From Hydractinia symbiolongicarpus (Eukaryota > Cnidaria > Hydrozoa > Anthoathecata > Hydractiniidae): a stretch of DNA of 64,000 bases. The stretch is from NCBI RefSeq assembly GCF_029227915.1, contig NC_079875.1, positions 11,033,001 through 11,097,000 on the forward strand, written 5' to 3'. Shown here one piece after another: positions 32,489 through 43,300 of the stretch. Positions within the stretch are counted from its first letter, which is position 1, and the number at the start of each line of letters is the position of its first letter. A model generated the notes under the pieces. That model made no database searches, had not been told where the DNA came from, and saw nothing but the letters and a program-made list of their open reading frames with translations. The position numbers were made by a program, and so were the translations under genes.

Positions 32489-34329
32489 CTACTCTTCTTC
32501 ATCGTCTATGATAATGTCAAATGCATTCCGACTAAAGTCTATGTCATCCTCGTCACGCGTGTACTCCTCTTCTTTGTCATCGTCATTTTCGACTCGCACG
32601 TTGATGAAGCTATCCTTTAATAAATCTGGCGCATTGATTATGTCGGTTATGGGCTGAGTAATTACACTATTGCTTTCTGGCAGCGGTGATAGATCTTGAA
32701 AAGGGTCAAGGGATTCAAGTGAAGTGGATCCCATGCGAACTGCGTCGTAAATTCCAGATGCTTTCCACCCATTCAAAACGACTTCACGGCCATCTGCCGA
32801 AGTGATATGGTTATAAAACTGGAGGAGCCAACTTGCATGAAGAGGCTTGATGGTGGTCAGCTTTAATTGAATATTTATATCTTCGATCTTTTTGTTAAGG
32901 GATAGCTCTTTCTCGATCTGTTTTGAATACCATTCAGTGAACAAATTTCTCATGAATTGCTTGCAATGATTATTCACAGTAAGATCCAAGGGCTGGAATA
33001 TATGTGTCATGTTACTTGGAACCAAAACCAGGAAGATGTTGTTCTTCTTCAGCAATTCGGTAACTTCCTCAGTAATTTGTCCTCGAAAGACATCGAATAT
33101 TAGAAGAGCAGCTTGCTTTGGGTTATTTAACTTCTTCCTCTGGTCTTCAACGTGCTTTAGAACGATCTCTTTGATGACTTTGATGGATTCTTGTGTATTG
33201 CTGTAGTGTTTGGGATTAACGCTTAGTGAGAACGATTCGGGGAATTCAAACTTTGGGAGGCTTTGATTTGTTTTCCCCCCATATATCAGTTGCATTGGCA
33301 GAAAAGAACCATCAAGCGTAATAATAAAGGTACCAGTAAGGCATCTTTTGTCGGAAGATCCAACGATAGGGACGGACGATGAACCCTTTTTCGCCATGGT
33401 GTGATTCATTCTTGGAACAAACTTAAGAGGTGTCTGGTCCAGATTCATAACAAGTTGGTGAGGGATGCTGTGTTGTTCGATGGTCGAAACAATATCGTGA
33501 AGAAATAGTAATTCGCACTCCTTTTTGGCTCCTTCAGTGATTTCAACTTTGGAGGTCGTTTTCATTCTTTTCTTGAAACCCATTCTCTTGAAGAGGCTTT
33601 TTGCCCAACTGTTATCAATTTTAATATGCCCCAACTCAAATTGAGGGTTTCGTGATATTAGAGCTTTCGCTGCAGCGGTTGCAACTGTTCTTGAAACAAC
33701 ACCTCCTCGATTTCTCAGTGCAATTAAAAATCTTTGTACCATCTCATCTAGACTGCCAAGGAACAGAGGTCTACCGCGTTTCAAAGGAACAAATTTGGTT
33801 ACCACGCTACGTTTTTCTCGGGTTGAATCTTTCAGCTCTTTTTTGTAAAGATTGCCAAATCTTCGAGCTGTACTCTCACTTAACGGCCTGTCTTTGGTTT
33901 GAAACTTTGTGATTGCAGCCGCACCACCATGAATCGCAACATATTTTCCGATATCAAATCTTTCTTTTTCTGACCAACGGTTGTATGATTTTTTGCCACT
34001 GGATTTAACATTTTCAGTCGCGTCTGTAACAGCTTCGTAGTCTAACGAACCAAGGGATGATTCTTGCTGGAAGTCAGTTGGTTGTGGGCCTAAAATGAAT
34101 AAAACGAACCACTATGTAATTGCGAATTTTGACCAAAAATTAAAAATTTTCAAACAAAGAAAGAAACTTCTTCGCAGGTAGGTATAACAAAAAAAAACAT
34201 CAAAGAGAAATACTTACTTTGTTCCCTAGAACTGTTTGAAGGTGTTTCGTCTGAAGTTTTTTCCTTTTCAGCGGCCCTTTGTTGAGCTTCTTTCTCTTGT
34301 AATTTAGCTAACTTCCTGATGTAAGACAT
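32489..34329 (-). CDS. pogo-like DDD transposase, two exons
   Basis: Exon 1 is 34329-34218 (ATG, 112 bases, donor GTAAGTATTT). Exon 2 is 34089-32489, with acceptor TTCATTTTAG, and joins in frame (phase 1) to give about 570 residues without a stop. Exon 1 encodes a Lys/Gln/Glu-rich helix. Residues 60-130 hold a helix-turn-helix-like part (RFDIGKYVAIHGGAAAI, ESTARRFGNLY), followed by a second CENP-B-type region (WAKSLFKRMGFKKRMKT). The catalytic core shows MNLDQTPLKFVP (D255), LLIFDVFRG (D370) and FQPLDLTVNN (D406), a DD35D spacing of the pogo type. The C terminus is acidic (DDDKEEEY, DDEEE) and lacks a PIP box. The 128-base intron sits between a charged leader and the DNA-binding part. It should cut and paste this element at TA sites. 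Confidence 0.85.
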
Positions 34330-34418
34330 TTTGAAAGCCGGGAGATAAAAAAGGAAACGTAAGTTATCTGTATCCTGTATATTTACTCGAACATAAACAT
34401 TCCATTCACTTGGCCTAT

Positions 34419-34640
34419 ATTTACACTAAAAATCGAACAAAAACATTCTTTTTTTCTTGGCTAAGGCCCGTTTAGACTACCCAATCGAACAAAAACATTC
34501 TTTTTTTCTTCGCTAAGGCCCGTTTAGACTAACCAATCGAACAAAAACATTCTATTTAATTGGGAAAGTTCGGTCTACACTGACAAATAGAACAAAAACG
34601 TTCTATTTTCATGCTAGGCAATTAAAAAATCGATCGATTG
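34419..34640. promoter_or_regulatory. Bidirectional promoter region with 52-bp tandem repeats
   Basis: The 355 bases between the two divergent start codons contain four units beginning AATCGAACAAAAACATTCTT (34431, 34483, 34535 and a degenerate one at 34586), with period about 52. Each contains TAAGGCCCGTTTAGACTA or a variant. The first is preceded by ATTTACACTAAAAATCGAA (34419-34437), which is also found in the Tigger element at 29577-29595, again upstream of the transposase start. Repeats placed between divergent genes suggest shared control (inference). Confidence 0.5.
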
Positions 34641-34684
34641 ACATTTTTGTTTTTCATCAGAGCTAGAAAAGAAAAGACGTCCAT

Positions 34685-35335
34685 ATGGCTTACAACAAGA
34701 CGTTCGAGTTTACAGCTGCTGTCAGAGGATTCCATTATTATAAAACTTATTGGAAACCTGAGGAAAATCAATCACTGGACTGCTTTCATGAGAACAACAA
34801 TGTTTTCGATAGATTTGCAATCAAAGTTTGTGAATTCGGAAATGACAAACCAGTTGGCCATTTACCCAAAGAAATCTCAAGGGTTACAAAATTTCTTCTG
34901 GACAGAGGAGCGTCTATGAAATCCACGTTGACAAGTGTACACTATCGAAGATCACCTCTCGTTCAAGGAGGCTTGGAGATCCCCTGTAAAATAACTGTTA
35001 CTTTACCAGGGACAGTAAACAATCTTTTGGTTCTTGCAAGATACCAACAACTTGTAGAAGCCTTGTATACAGAGCCGAAAGAGGAATTGATTCTTGGTTC
35101 GTTCTTACATATTGCAGTTATTTTAGATGTCGTGGTTCCAACCGAAGAGAGACCAAAGCGTAAAAAAAATACAGCCAAAAGCCAAAGCAAAGAGACGAAA
35201 AAGCAAAAAGATATTCGAAACTTTTTTGGAAACACCTCAGCTGCACCAGCCCCAAAAAGGCAAAAAGTTAACAACAAACCTAAAAAGTCGTCACCATCGT
35301 CAAGCAAGGACTTAGAAATCATAAATATTGATTAA
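34685..35335 (+). CDS. HIRAN-domain protein with PIP box, transposon accessory gene
   Basis: A 216-residue open frame from ATG at 34685. Residues 6-110 match the HIRAN pattern: FTAAVRGFHYYKTYW, then NNVFDRFAIKV, VGHLPKEISRVTKFLLDRG, and a closing strand LEIPCKITVTLPG. The family binds DNA, and in HLTF the domain captures 3' DNA ends at stalled forks (established). After residue 155 follows a basic, Ser/Lys-rich tail with NLS-like PKRKKNT and KKQK clusters. QKDIRNFF (Q174, I177, F180, F181) is a full PIP box for PCNA. No helicase or RING part is present, unlike cellular HIRAN proteins such as HLTF. It is divergent from the transposase, inside the same terminal repeats. I infer a replication-coupling accessory factor. 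Confidence 0.8.
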   Translation: MAYNKTFEFTAAVRGFHYYKTYWKPEENQSLDCFHENNNVFDRFAIKVCEFGNDKPVGHLPKEISRVTKFLLDRGASMKSTLTSVHYRRSPLVQGGLEIPCKITVTLPGTVNNLLVLARYQQLVEALYTEPKEELILGSFLHIAVILDVVVPTEERPKRKKNTAKSQSKETKKQKDIRNFFGNTSAAPAPKRQKVNNKPKKSSPSSSKDLEIINID

Positions 35336-35440
35336 AAATTATCTTGTATTAGAGGTTTATTATGACATAATATTTCTAGCGCAAAGGTATATTTCTAAAA
35401 GATATAAAAAATTGAAAAAAAGTTGATTTTTGTCGATTTT

Positions 35441-35651
35441 TTAAGGGGAACTTATTTTGGCGGATCAACGAAATTTTTAATTTTGGCGGGAACTTATTTT
35501 GGCGGGTGGCGATTTTTTTTAATTTTGGCGGGAACTAATTTTGGCGGGTGAGTAAAATATTTAATTTTGGCGGGAACTAATTTTGGCGGATTTTGCCCCA
35601 ATCCGCCAAATCCGCCAAAATTAGTTCCCGCCAAAATAAGTTCCCTTAAGG
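35441..35651. repeat. Right sub-terminal array and terminal inverted repeat
   Basis: Four units (GGGAACTTATTTTGGCGG and AATTTTGGCGGGAACTAATT) run in the same orientation as the left array, i.e. they are not inverted. Only the last 41 bases, plus a short bridging CCGCCAAATCCGCCAAA, are inverted to make the terminal repeat. The arrays are therefore direct copies of each other flanking the genes. Confidence 0.8.
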
Positions 35652-35653
35652 TA

Positions 35654-36015
35654 GTCTTTTTAATAATAGCCGTCGTCTGTCTGTCCACAAGAAACGTGTT
35701 GTGCAGCGGGCACACGAAATAACGTGTAATTTAAAGACGGGTGTAAACTAGTTATGTGGAAAGTTTATCATTTTTTATCATGATAGATTTTTATTTCCAA
35801 CTCCGTCACGAGGATCCAAAAACCTTTTGAGAGGGTATGTCTGTATTTTTAATGTAACCAAAAAAATGCAAATTTGAAGAGCCCAGAATGAATCACAAGT
35901 GCTAAACTCGAAAAATATGTGGCACAGTGGCGCCAAGCACTTTCCTTATGATACAGAAATGTAAAGGCTGTTTAATCATCTAGGCCATTATATGGAAGTA
36001 CATAAAAAGCCTATC
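35654..36015 (+). pseudogene. Highly decayed Crypton-like recombinase fragment with repeat start
   Basis: 35654-35760 begins with the GTCTGTCTGTCC dispersed repeat. From about 35795 to 36010 the sequence matches 59545-59780 (GATCCAAAAACC, GAGCCCAGAATGAATCACAA, TCATCTAGGCCATTATATGG), which is the coding segment of the tyrosine-recombinase-like fragment. Here it is full of indels, so it is a much older copy of the same family. Confidence 0.55.
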
Positions 36016-36540
36016 TTAATTTGATTTTCTTCATGTTCTCGATTGTTTATTTTGAATTGATTGCGACACCCTTTTAAGACAGTACTGCTTGGATTTTAAT
36101 GACTTTTGCTGTGAAAAATCGTTATATAAATGCACCAATCATCTTCTGACAAATTACCTGTTTCCTCTGACAACAAAAAAGTAAATTAAGTGGAAATATC
36201 TCAAAATGAGAAGAGTGAGTTTTCCTACTTTAAAGCTAATGTATTTCAAAGTTGAGCACTAGATTTGATATCAAGTTTTTAATCTTGTCCCATTGCTTAC
36301 AGACAAAATAGAAAAAAAATTATGACTAGGAGAATATTTCGAGAGCTTTCTATAAGTATGTATAAGTATATATAAAAAATTTGAGTAAGTCAATTGTTAA
36401 TCATAATTGACTCGGGCCTGTTATTATATAACTGTTTCCTGCTGAAAGTCTGTAACGTAGGTGGATTAGTTTTTGCGGGTTTTGGCATTTAATTCGCGCG
36501 AATTATGGCAAATTTTCAGTCCCCGAAATAAAATCTTTAC
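36016..36540. other. No gene recognised
   Basis: AT-rich, no domain-bearing frame, no clear repeat partner within the window. Confidence 0.4.
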
Positions 36541-37020
36541 GAAATATCTCTAAATTGAAATAAATGTTTTTCCCCCTGATTCTTTGTTCGTCGTAGGGAT
36601 CTCTGGACTCCCGCAATAACAAGTCTCTATAAGTTTTATGGGATATTTAGAGGGACAAGGTTCTTCGAGAATAATCAAGCTTCGTACAACCAACCTAGTT
36701 AGAGATTTTTCTCCACAGTTTTTTTGTAAGAACAATTTTATAAGAGCAATGAGCCTGAAAATTGATGAAAAATAAGAACAAAATAAAAACACTGACAAGG
36801 CTGAAATTTTACTGATTTTCTCCTTCTTTCTGAAAAACACAACAAACATGGGGAAATCTTACGAGACAGAATGTTTCACAGAATTAATTGTTGCCATTTT
36901 CCGAAACTTATATAGATACGTTTTATGTGGCAAAATGTAATATACCGTAAAATAAATAAGAAAAGCTCAAAATATAAGAACAAAATAAGCCAAATTCCTG
37001 ATTCTTATAAAAAAAAATGT
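36541..37020. repeat. Dispersed repeat, inverted copy at about 55560-55800
   Basis: On the opposite strand this shares GAACAAAATAA, ACAAGGCTGAAATTTTACTG and TTTTCTCCTTCTTTCTG-type phrases, and GCCAAATTCCTGATTCTTAT, with 55560-55800. The minus-strand frame 36849-36550 is open for 99 residues but has no recognisable domain and lies partly in the repeat. Confidence 0.45.
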
Positions 37021-38350
37021 ACTTTGCTTTTAAGAAACAAATTTTCCTAGACATTCTTCGTGTTTTTAATCCTTCGAATTGATTGAGTCTTGAAATCAAA
37101 TCCATACTAGAAATTAAAAATTTAGCTTTTAATCTGTGGTTGGATATTAAGAATTGGGTCATTAGCGAAATTATGAAAAAGGTTTACAATACAGCAAGCT
37201 GCACTGAAGTATCTTGTCTACAGGGACGGTGGTTGTCAAAACTGGGATTAGGCTCCCAGAAGAAGGTGCTGAATACACTTTCTTGCTTCTTACAAGCATG
37301 AGTACTGTCCAACTTGGACCTAAAACTATTCTTTAAGAAAATCGTACGGAGAAAAAACAATCCTTCGATCACAAACAACACAACACAAGACAGAGCTAAC
37401 AACATAAATGGACGGGTTACAGATCGAACACAAATAGAAAAATGTATATGTCAAAAATATATTAAAGTAAAAAAGAATTAAATAAGACCCTCGATGATAT
37501 TAAGGTGCGAGTCCAGAAATCATCACTTTTCGTAAAGTAAAAAAGCGTAACTTTGATGAGCTATTTCTCAGTTGTTTTTCATAGTCTGATAAAAAGTGAC
37601 CCACCGCTGGTCTGCAAATTTTATGCTCTTTTCAATGGTTGCAAACATAATGGCTCCCACGTAGCTGTTCGGGCGTAACAAGCCTTTGATCAAGACACGG
37701 TTTTCATAGAAAATCAGATGGGGCAGCACAATGGCATGTTACTAAAACGCGAATTTTGGCTTATAAGAACTGTATCAATATAACTCTCAAAATCACGTTT
37801 CCCTTAACATCCAAGAGAGCTTTAGTTCAACGTAATGTCCTAAAAACCACCTCAAAAGTTTCTCTGACCTAAGGTTTTGTTTGGATAACATGGTTTATAG
37901 GCCAGATACTACATTAAGGAAGACATAGTTTGTAGCATTCATCCTATGGCTTATTACGAACAATAATTATATATACGTATCTAGTGCATGCAAGTTGCCC
38001 CAAACCCTTTTCTTAACCATATTACAAAGTTTCAGCTAAAAACTGCTGAAGCATGGTCCGCAAGTTCAGAAAGCCGCGGTGTCTAATAATTGTAAATTGC
38101 CAGCCAATCAAAAGCTGAAAACAACAATGAAATCAAAAAAATATGGCAGCTGCATAATGTGTTTTCGCGGAGCCAATCAGAAACGGCTAAAATGTAAACA
38201 TTGGCAAAGTGCTTAAACTGCGGGAAAATCGAAGTTGTTTCAAAACGATGTCTGTCCTGAACCCTCTGTCCTGTGGCTTTGCAAAATGTTTAGTTTATAA
38301 AATATACACTAATAACTTCAAACTCAGTAAAAATAAAGGTTAAAACTCTA
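37021..38350. other. No gene recognised
   Basis: About 1.3 kb in which short open frames (for example 37083-37301 plus, 37405-37184 minus) overlap on both strands without a recognisable domain. No RNA gene or tandem repeat seen. Confidence 0.45.
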
Positions 38351-38370
38351 AAGAATTTTCATCCCGCCTC

Positions 38371-38560
38371 TTGAAAAAACGTTACGAGGTTTACAATGAG
38401 TATTTTACTGATTGTTGTATGAACTTCGAAGTATCTTATGATCAATTTATAAGTAGGAGTTTTAAAGGCATTAAAGACTACTTTCAAAAACTTTCAAAGA
38501 GACAATCGAAACTGAAGTACGAATGCTTTGAGGTGGGGAAATTATCATATTTTTTTTTCT
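38371..38560 (+). CDS. Exon-like segment of an uncharacterised cnidarian protein family
   Basis: A charged, codon-like stretch reads KKRYEVYNEYFTDCCMNFEV then SYDQFISRSFKGIKDYFQ and QSKLKYECFEV, followed by a low-complexity run of T that looks intronic. A possible donor is GAGGTGGGG near 38531. From memory the combination 'YEVYNEYF - F-V-YDQF - LKYECF' resembles the amino end of multi-exon proteins repeated in cnidarian genomes. No function is known, and exon edges are uncertain. Confidence 0.4.
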
Positions 38561-39193
38561 TTAAAAAATTGTTCTTTTTATTTCTTATAGCTCAGTTGTT
38601 GATCCTAAAATTTTGTATCACCTACTTAGACACCAGTTTTTTTTTTATAGGAAACCATTTTTTAAGGATTCTTTTAGGAAATTTAAGCAGGCTGAGAAAA
38701 TTTCCAACATAAAGAAACTTTTATATAGACATATCTTTTATACCTCCATGATACAACACAGGGGAGACCCTAGAATTTTGTATATCACCCAATTAGTCAC
38801 TAGTTTTTTTTTAAAAGAAACCAGTCTACATAAGTAGTAGTAGTAGTATTTATTTCGTGTGAGATAACTGTATATTTTACATTAAATAAATACCTACCGG
38901 AAGACCATCAGATAGTATAAATACTAATGTAGGTGATGGCCACCTATATAAGATTAAACGATTGCAATAAGCAGTATGAAACTATAAGAAACCTTAAGCT
39001 CAGAAAGGTTAAAATTTAGGAAACTTTAGTTGGGTAAGCAAATCTTCAACATAAAGAACCTTTTACATACACACTTCTTTTAATATCCATGATACAACAG
39101 AGTCCCTAATTTTAAAGCCCAATTTCAGCCTCAAATGTTTAAAAACGTGTATGTTGTGATAGTGAAAGTTTATTTTATTTAAATTTCTTATAG

Positions 39194-39307
39194 CAATTTT
39201 CAGAAGAAAAATGGAAGGCGCTTGCAAGGGAGGAAAAACGTAAGCATCAACTAACGAAGTGTGCCAGATGTAAAGAACTACAGCAATATAAAGACACTAG
39301 TCGATAA
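39194..39307 (+). CDS. Second exon-like segment, interrupted by a dispersed repeat
   Basis: After acceptor-like TTAAATTTCTTATAG the frame reads QFSEEKWKALAREEKRKHQL, then CARCKELQQYKDTSR, and stops. The stop lies at the very start of the dispersed repeat (ACTAGTCGATAAAGACCCGT), so the repeat probably truncated the exon. The CARC motif could be half of a zinc-binding pair. It follows the previous segment in the order expected for the family. Confidence 0.4.
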   Translation, partial: QFSEEKWKALAREEKRKHQLTKCARCKELQQYKDTSR

Positions 39308-40018
39308 AGACCCGTGGAAAAATGCACTTAGGCAATAGGACATTGAAAAAGTTGGTTTGCTGACGTCAGCATTGCAAATCCAAAAAAAAATTGGCGAAAT
39401 TTAGTGTATTCGTTGCCTGTAACGTGTAGAGGTTGAAACGCTGATCAAAATAATATATAGGATCATATCTTTTCTACGAACCACAAAGGACATAAAAGGG
39501 TTTAAAAATTTTGCTGACGTCAGCAATGGCCCAAACGCAAAAAATTTTTTTCACAAATTTATATCCCTGTTACCTTCATCGTATAGACCTTGAAACGATG
39601 ATCAAGAAAATGTATAGGATCATGTACTTTTGACAAACGGTTGCAGAGATATTGGGGTTTAAAGGTGTTTTGATGACGTCATCAACCCGTCCATTCCGAA
39701 ACGGATTGGGGAACCAGGTTTTGGAAAATTACCCAAATTGGTCCTCGTTGGTCCCTAGTTACCCACGCGGTGAAAAATCATTGACGTCACCACCTCGTTT
39801 GCAAGTTATTTGGCCTCAAAGTTTTAGGTGCACTGTAATGGCTTCATTAATTTAATATAGGATATTGACGTTAAAGTAGTGTTATTTTCGTCGCGTCGTA
39901 ACGTCAGAAAATTTAACATATTAGACATGCATTTTTCGGCAACATCAAAGGAAAATGAAGACATCCACTTTGCCTGTCACAGACACACAGACACACTTAG
40001 CGTATTATTATATAGATA
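39296..40018. repeat. Dispersed repeat, orientation A
   Basis: It starts ACTAGTCGATAAAGACCCGT and ends GCGTATTATTATATAGAT. Internal landmarks are several TGACGTCA/TGACGTCAGC sites, CAACCCGTCCATTCCGAAAC, CCCTAGTTACCCACGCGGTG and CACAGACACACAGACACAC. The stretch 39660-40000 has a direct copy at 55795-56110, and the whole is matched at its ends, inverted, by 40366-43930. It encodes no protein. It looks like a MITE-type or otherwise non-autonomous family. Confidence 0.65.
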
Positions 40019-40034
40019 TTGTTTCGACTTCCAG

Positions 40035-40272
40035 TTGATGAATACAATCTAAAGGCTGGATTTATCACTGGCAAAGAAAATATATTGCGAGATATAACAA
40101 ATCAAACAGTTCAAAATTTAAATAAACAATTTAAAAGCGAAATTGGCATTACCTTTACAAGAGCTCTACGTACTATAAGTGTTGATAAGAATGATTTCAA
40201 TGCCACACTAAAAATTGCAAACTCTGTAAAAAGGAAGATTGAAGACCAATGGAAAGAAACATCAGTGGAAAG
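40035..40272 (+). CDS. Exon of an uncharacterised protein between two inverted repeats
   Basis: After acceptor-like ATTGTTTCGACTTCCAG the frame reads DEYNLKAGFITGKENILRD, then ITNQTVQNLNKQFKSE, FTRALRTISV and KIANSVKRKIEDQW, ending at donor-like GTGGAAAGGTAAATAA. Helical, soluble composition. From memory it resembles the distal part of the same family as 38371 and 39194. It is bounded on the left by one dispersed repeat and on the right, after 90 bases, by a second in opposite orientation. Confidence 0.45.
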
Positions 40273-40365
40273 GTAAATAATATATTATATTTATATCAAA
40301 AGCATTTATACATTCAAAAATATTTATATTTTAAGAACACTCAACTTTAATGCTCTTAACTTTTT

Positions 40366-43300
40366 ATCTATATAATAATACGCCAGTTCCGTGTCTCTGT
40401 GACAGGCTAAGTTGATATCGCCATTTTCCTTTGATGTTGCCGAAATTCTCTTTGAAGTCGCCGAAAAAAATTATGTCTTCTTTGTCTTGAAAAGCTGCGA
40501 GTTTTATGTGGTTTGTTAAATGAAGTTCTAGCACAAAGTAACGGAAATTGTGTTTGCAAAAAAGATGGCTGTTCTTTTTAAGCAATTTCTACTCTTTCCT
40601 TCAAAATAAATCTTTACAAAAGCATTTAAAAAGGCGCATGGTATATAAATGAAGTATAGAAAGGTTTCTGTAAGGTTTGTTTATGTTTTTTTCAGTTTTG
40701 ATGATATTATTGATGCGAGACATGTTTGTTAGCTAGCATCATAAAACCAACCACACCAACAACAACCTAATAGCTAGCTAGCTCGGACTTTATAAATATG
40801 TAGCCATGTTCTTTATACCTAGCTAAGTCTCCAGTTTATATTCAACTGACCAGCTATTAGCTGCTGTAGCTAGCTTATGTTTGCTTCAGTTTTATGTTGC
40901 TTTTTACATGTAGCTAAGCTAGCTACCGTAGTGTTATCTTAGTGGTCTTTGCTAAGAATGTGACTGTAACTTATTTCATTTGACATTTTAAGCTTAAATT
41001 AACAAGCCACAACAACTTTTAAAAAAGTATTACATAATATTTAAGAAGAGTTTAAGGACTGTTTTTAAGCAAATAATGTATTTTTCACATTTTGTGTATG
41101 CAAATAATGTATTTTTCACATTTTGTGTAACTAAACTTATATACATCGGTTACATGGAATATGACGAAACGATTTTTATTTAACATGTAGTAGTTCCCTC
41201 TCTCTTTATAAATTTGATGCGTTCCAAATCGCAGTTTTTTGAAATTTTGAGTAATATTTAATGAGTACAAGATACAAATACTGATTTTTGTTGAATCAGA
41301 AGTATTTCCTAGAACCATTCTTTTTTACACTTTTGTGGAGAAAAAGTGTATGCAATATCATCAGAATAACTGATTTTGTTGCAAACTGTTTTTTTTCTTC
41401 ACATTTTGTATTGAAATATTGTTATAAAGGGCATATGTCAATAGACATATATATACCAAAATAATTAAATTCTGCAAACTTTGATTTTGTCGTTCACCTC
41501 TCATCTTTTATATTTTGATTAAACTTTTGAGGAAAATCATAGGAATTATTTAGAATATGTATTTTGTGTTGGAAATTTAGTGCAAAAATTGACGTAAAAT
41601 GAACTGTTAAATTGATTGTTGTTGTTTTAACATGAATTATGACTCAAACTTTGTTATTGCATTTCTAATTTGACTAATTAGCCTAAAAATTTGCCAATTG
41701 GTTTTACACTCTGTTCTTTTTTATATATATTTTATGTGAACATAGAAGTACACAAGTAAAGTTAGAAGCCACAAGAAGTTAATTCGAAAGTGAAGAGTGG
41801 AGCTAGAAGTAGTAAAGAAAAGTTAGAAGTAGAAAATGAAAGCTTGGGTTTAAAGTAGATTTGGATTCACAAATAGTAAGAACTTTTTAGATATTTTTAG
41901 ACGTTATGTTTTTATGTCGCTAGAGTTACGTGTCAGGCAGACTCGCATTTGCCAGGAAAAAGTCACTTAAGAGCTTCAAATTCTTTATATTTTACCGCGT
42001 TTTTTTTACACTTTTTTGCATAATTAATGTTATCAAACAAATGTGCTAGCGAAACTTTTGGTTTGTTGAACTTACTGCAAAAGTCATAATTTTTATATTG
42101 CTATTGTTTCTCTTTATATGTGTTTTACTAAGCATAAATAGCTAGCTGGCTTCTTCCCAGTTTAACTATATTTAACTGGGTATCTGTCTTATCTAATGTT
42201 ACCTTCAAGCTCCATATCTAAACCTAGCTAGCTAACTGATGATTAATGTTGTTATTCCTCTTTTAGCTATTTATATCCACCTTAGTAGTCAAACTTAGGG
42301 ATCTTATTTGAGCACGAATTATGATGTAACAAGCCACAAAATCTTTTAAAGACTTATTGAACTTTTAGGGTAGTGTGAGGAAAAATTTTACTTTTAGAGG
42401 AATGATTTTGTAAAACTAAATGTGTGCGTTAATTGGAGTAAGTTTTATTGTTTTGTTGTTGACATCCTGTTAAACTTCTGTAAGCTCGCATGTAAATTAC
42501 AAGGTTATATATTTTTACAAGGGTAGTGGTTGATATTTTTACAAAGTTTGTTGACATTTTTTGGGAAATTTACCTGGGTTTTTTACATTTGTGGTTAAAA
42601 TTTCTCAGCAGAGAATAGTATGGTTGCCGATTATATTGTTTGTGTTGCAAACTGCTGTTTTTTAAATGTTGTGTAAACTTTTGTTAAAAAAGACCACATG
42701 CAAAATACTGAAAGAACAAATTTTTGTACAATTAGACTGTGAACTGAAGTTGGATTTTTTTATATTTTGTTTTATAAACTTTTTTTAAGCTTTAAACTAA
42801 CTGTAAGTAATGTAATTACGGGAATAAATATTTGGTGATGATAAAAAATTACTGAATGTTCAGACTGAAACTGTTTAACTTTTGTAAGGGACGACCATAT
42901 GCAAGTATATATACTAAAAATAATAATTTGATATTTTACACTTTCCAAGTTGTATTTTTGTATGCACTTAAATGACTGCTTTTTCTGAGTTGAATTTGAT
43001 GGGTTTCATATCAATTTTGTGGAAGATTTTATGGGTGAAAACAATATAAAACATGCCAATTGAACTGATTTTTGTTCATATTTTGATTTGCTCCTCATAA
43101 ACCTTTGTGTTCTACATTTATTGTAAACTTTTGTGAGGAAGGACCATATATATATACAATGTTTTCAAAATAATGATTTTTGTTGATTTGAAATTTACTC
43201 CTTGCTCATTGCTTTTTCGACATTTCAGGTTAAAATGTTTGGTAAAGTCAGTACGGATCATGAGACAAAAAAATTGTTTTGTTAACCGGTTAATTTTTAC

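Larger units (their letters stand above)
32175..35651. mobile_element. Intact-looking pogo-like transposon carrying a HIRAN/PIP accessory gene
   Basis: TA (32173-32174) precedes CCTTAAGGGAACTTATTTTG, and the far end reads CAAAATAAGTTCCCTTAAGG followed by TA (35652-35653). The perfect terminal inverted repeat is about 41 bases. Two divergent genes fill the 3477 bp: a two-exon DDD transposase on the minus strand (34329-32489) and a HIRAN-domain gene on the plus strand (34685-35335). Both reading frames are open. Sub-terminal arrays of the phrase AATTTTGGCGGGAACT flank the genes. TA duplication plus a DDD catalytic triad places it in the pogo/Tc1-mariner group. The accessory gene is the unusual part. 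Confidence 0.85.

Noticed and set aside
36550-36849. 99-residue minus-strand frame with a cysteine phrase (ETCYCGSPEI)
   Set aside because: It lies partly in a dispersed repeat and matches no domain that I recognise.
41085-41318. 77-residue minus-strand frame in the T-rich interior of the long dispersed repeat
   Set aside because: AT-rich composition, no domain, and no splice or promoter context.
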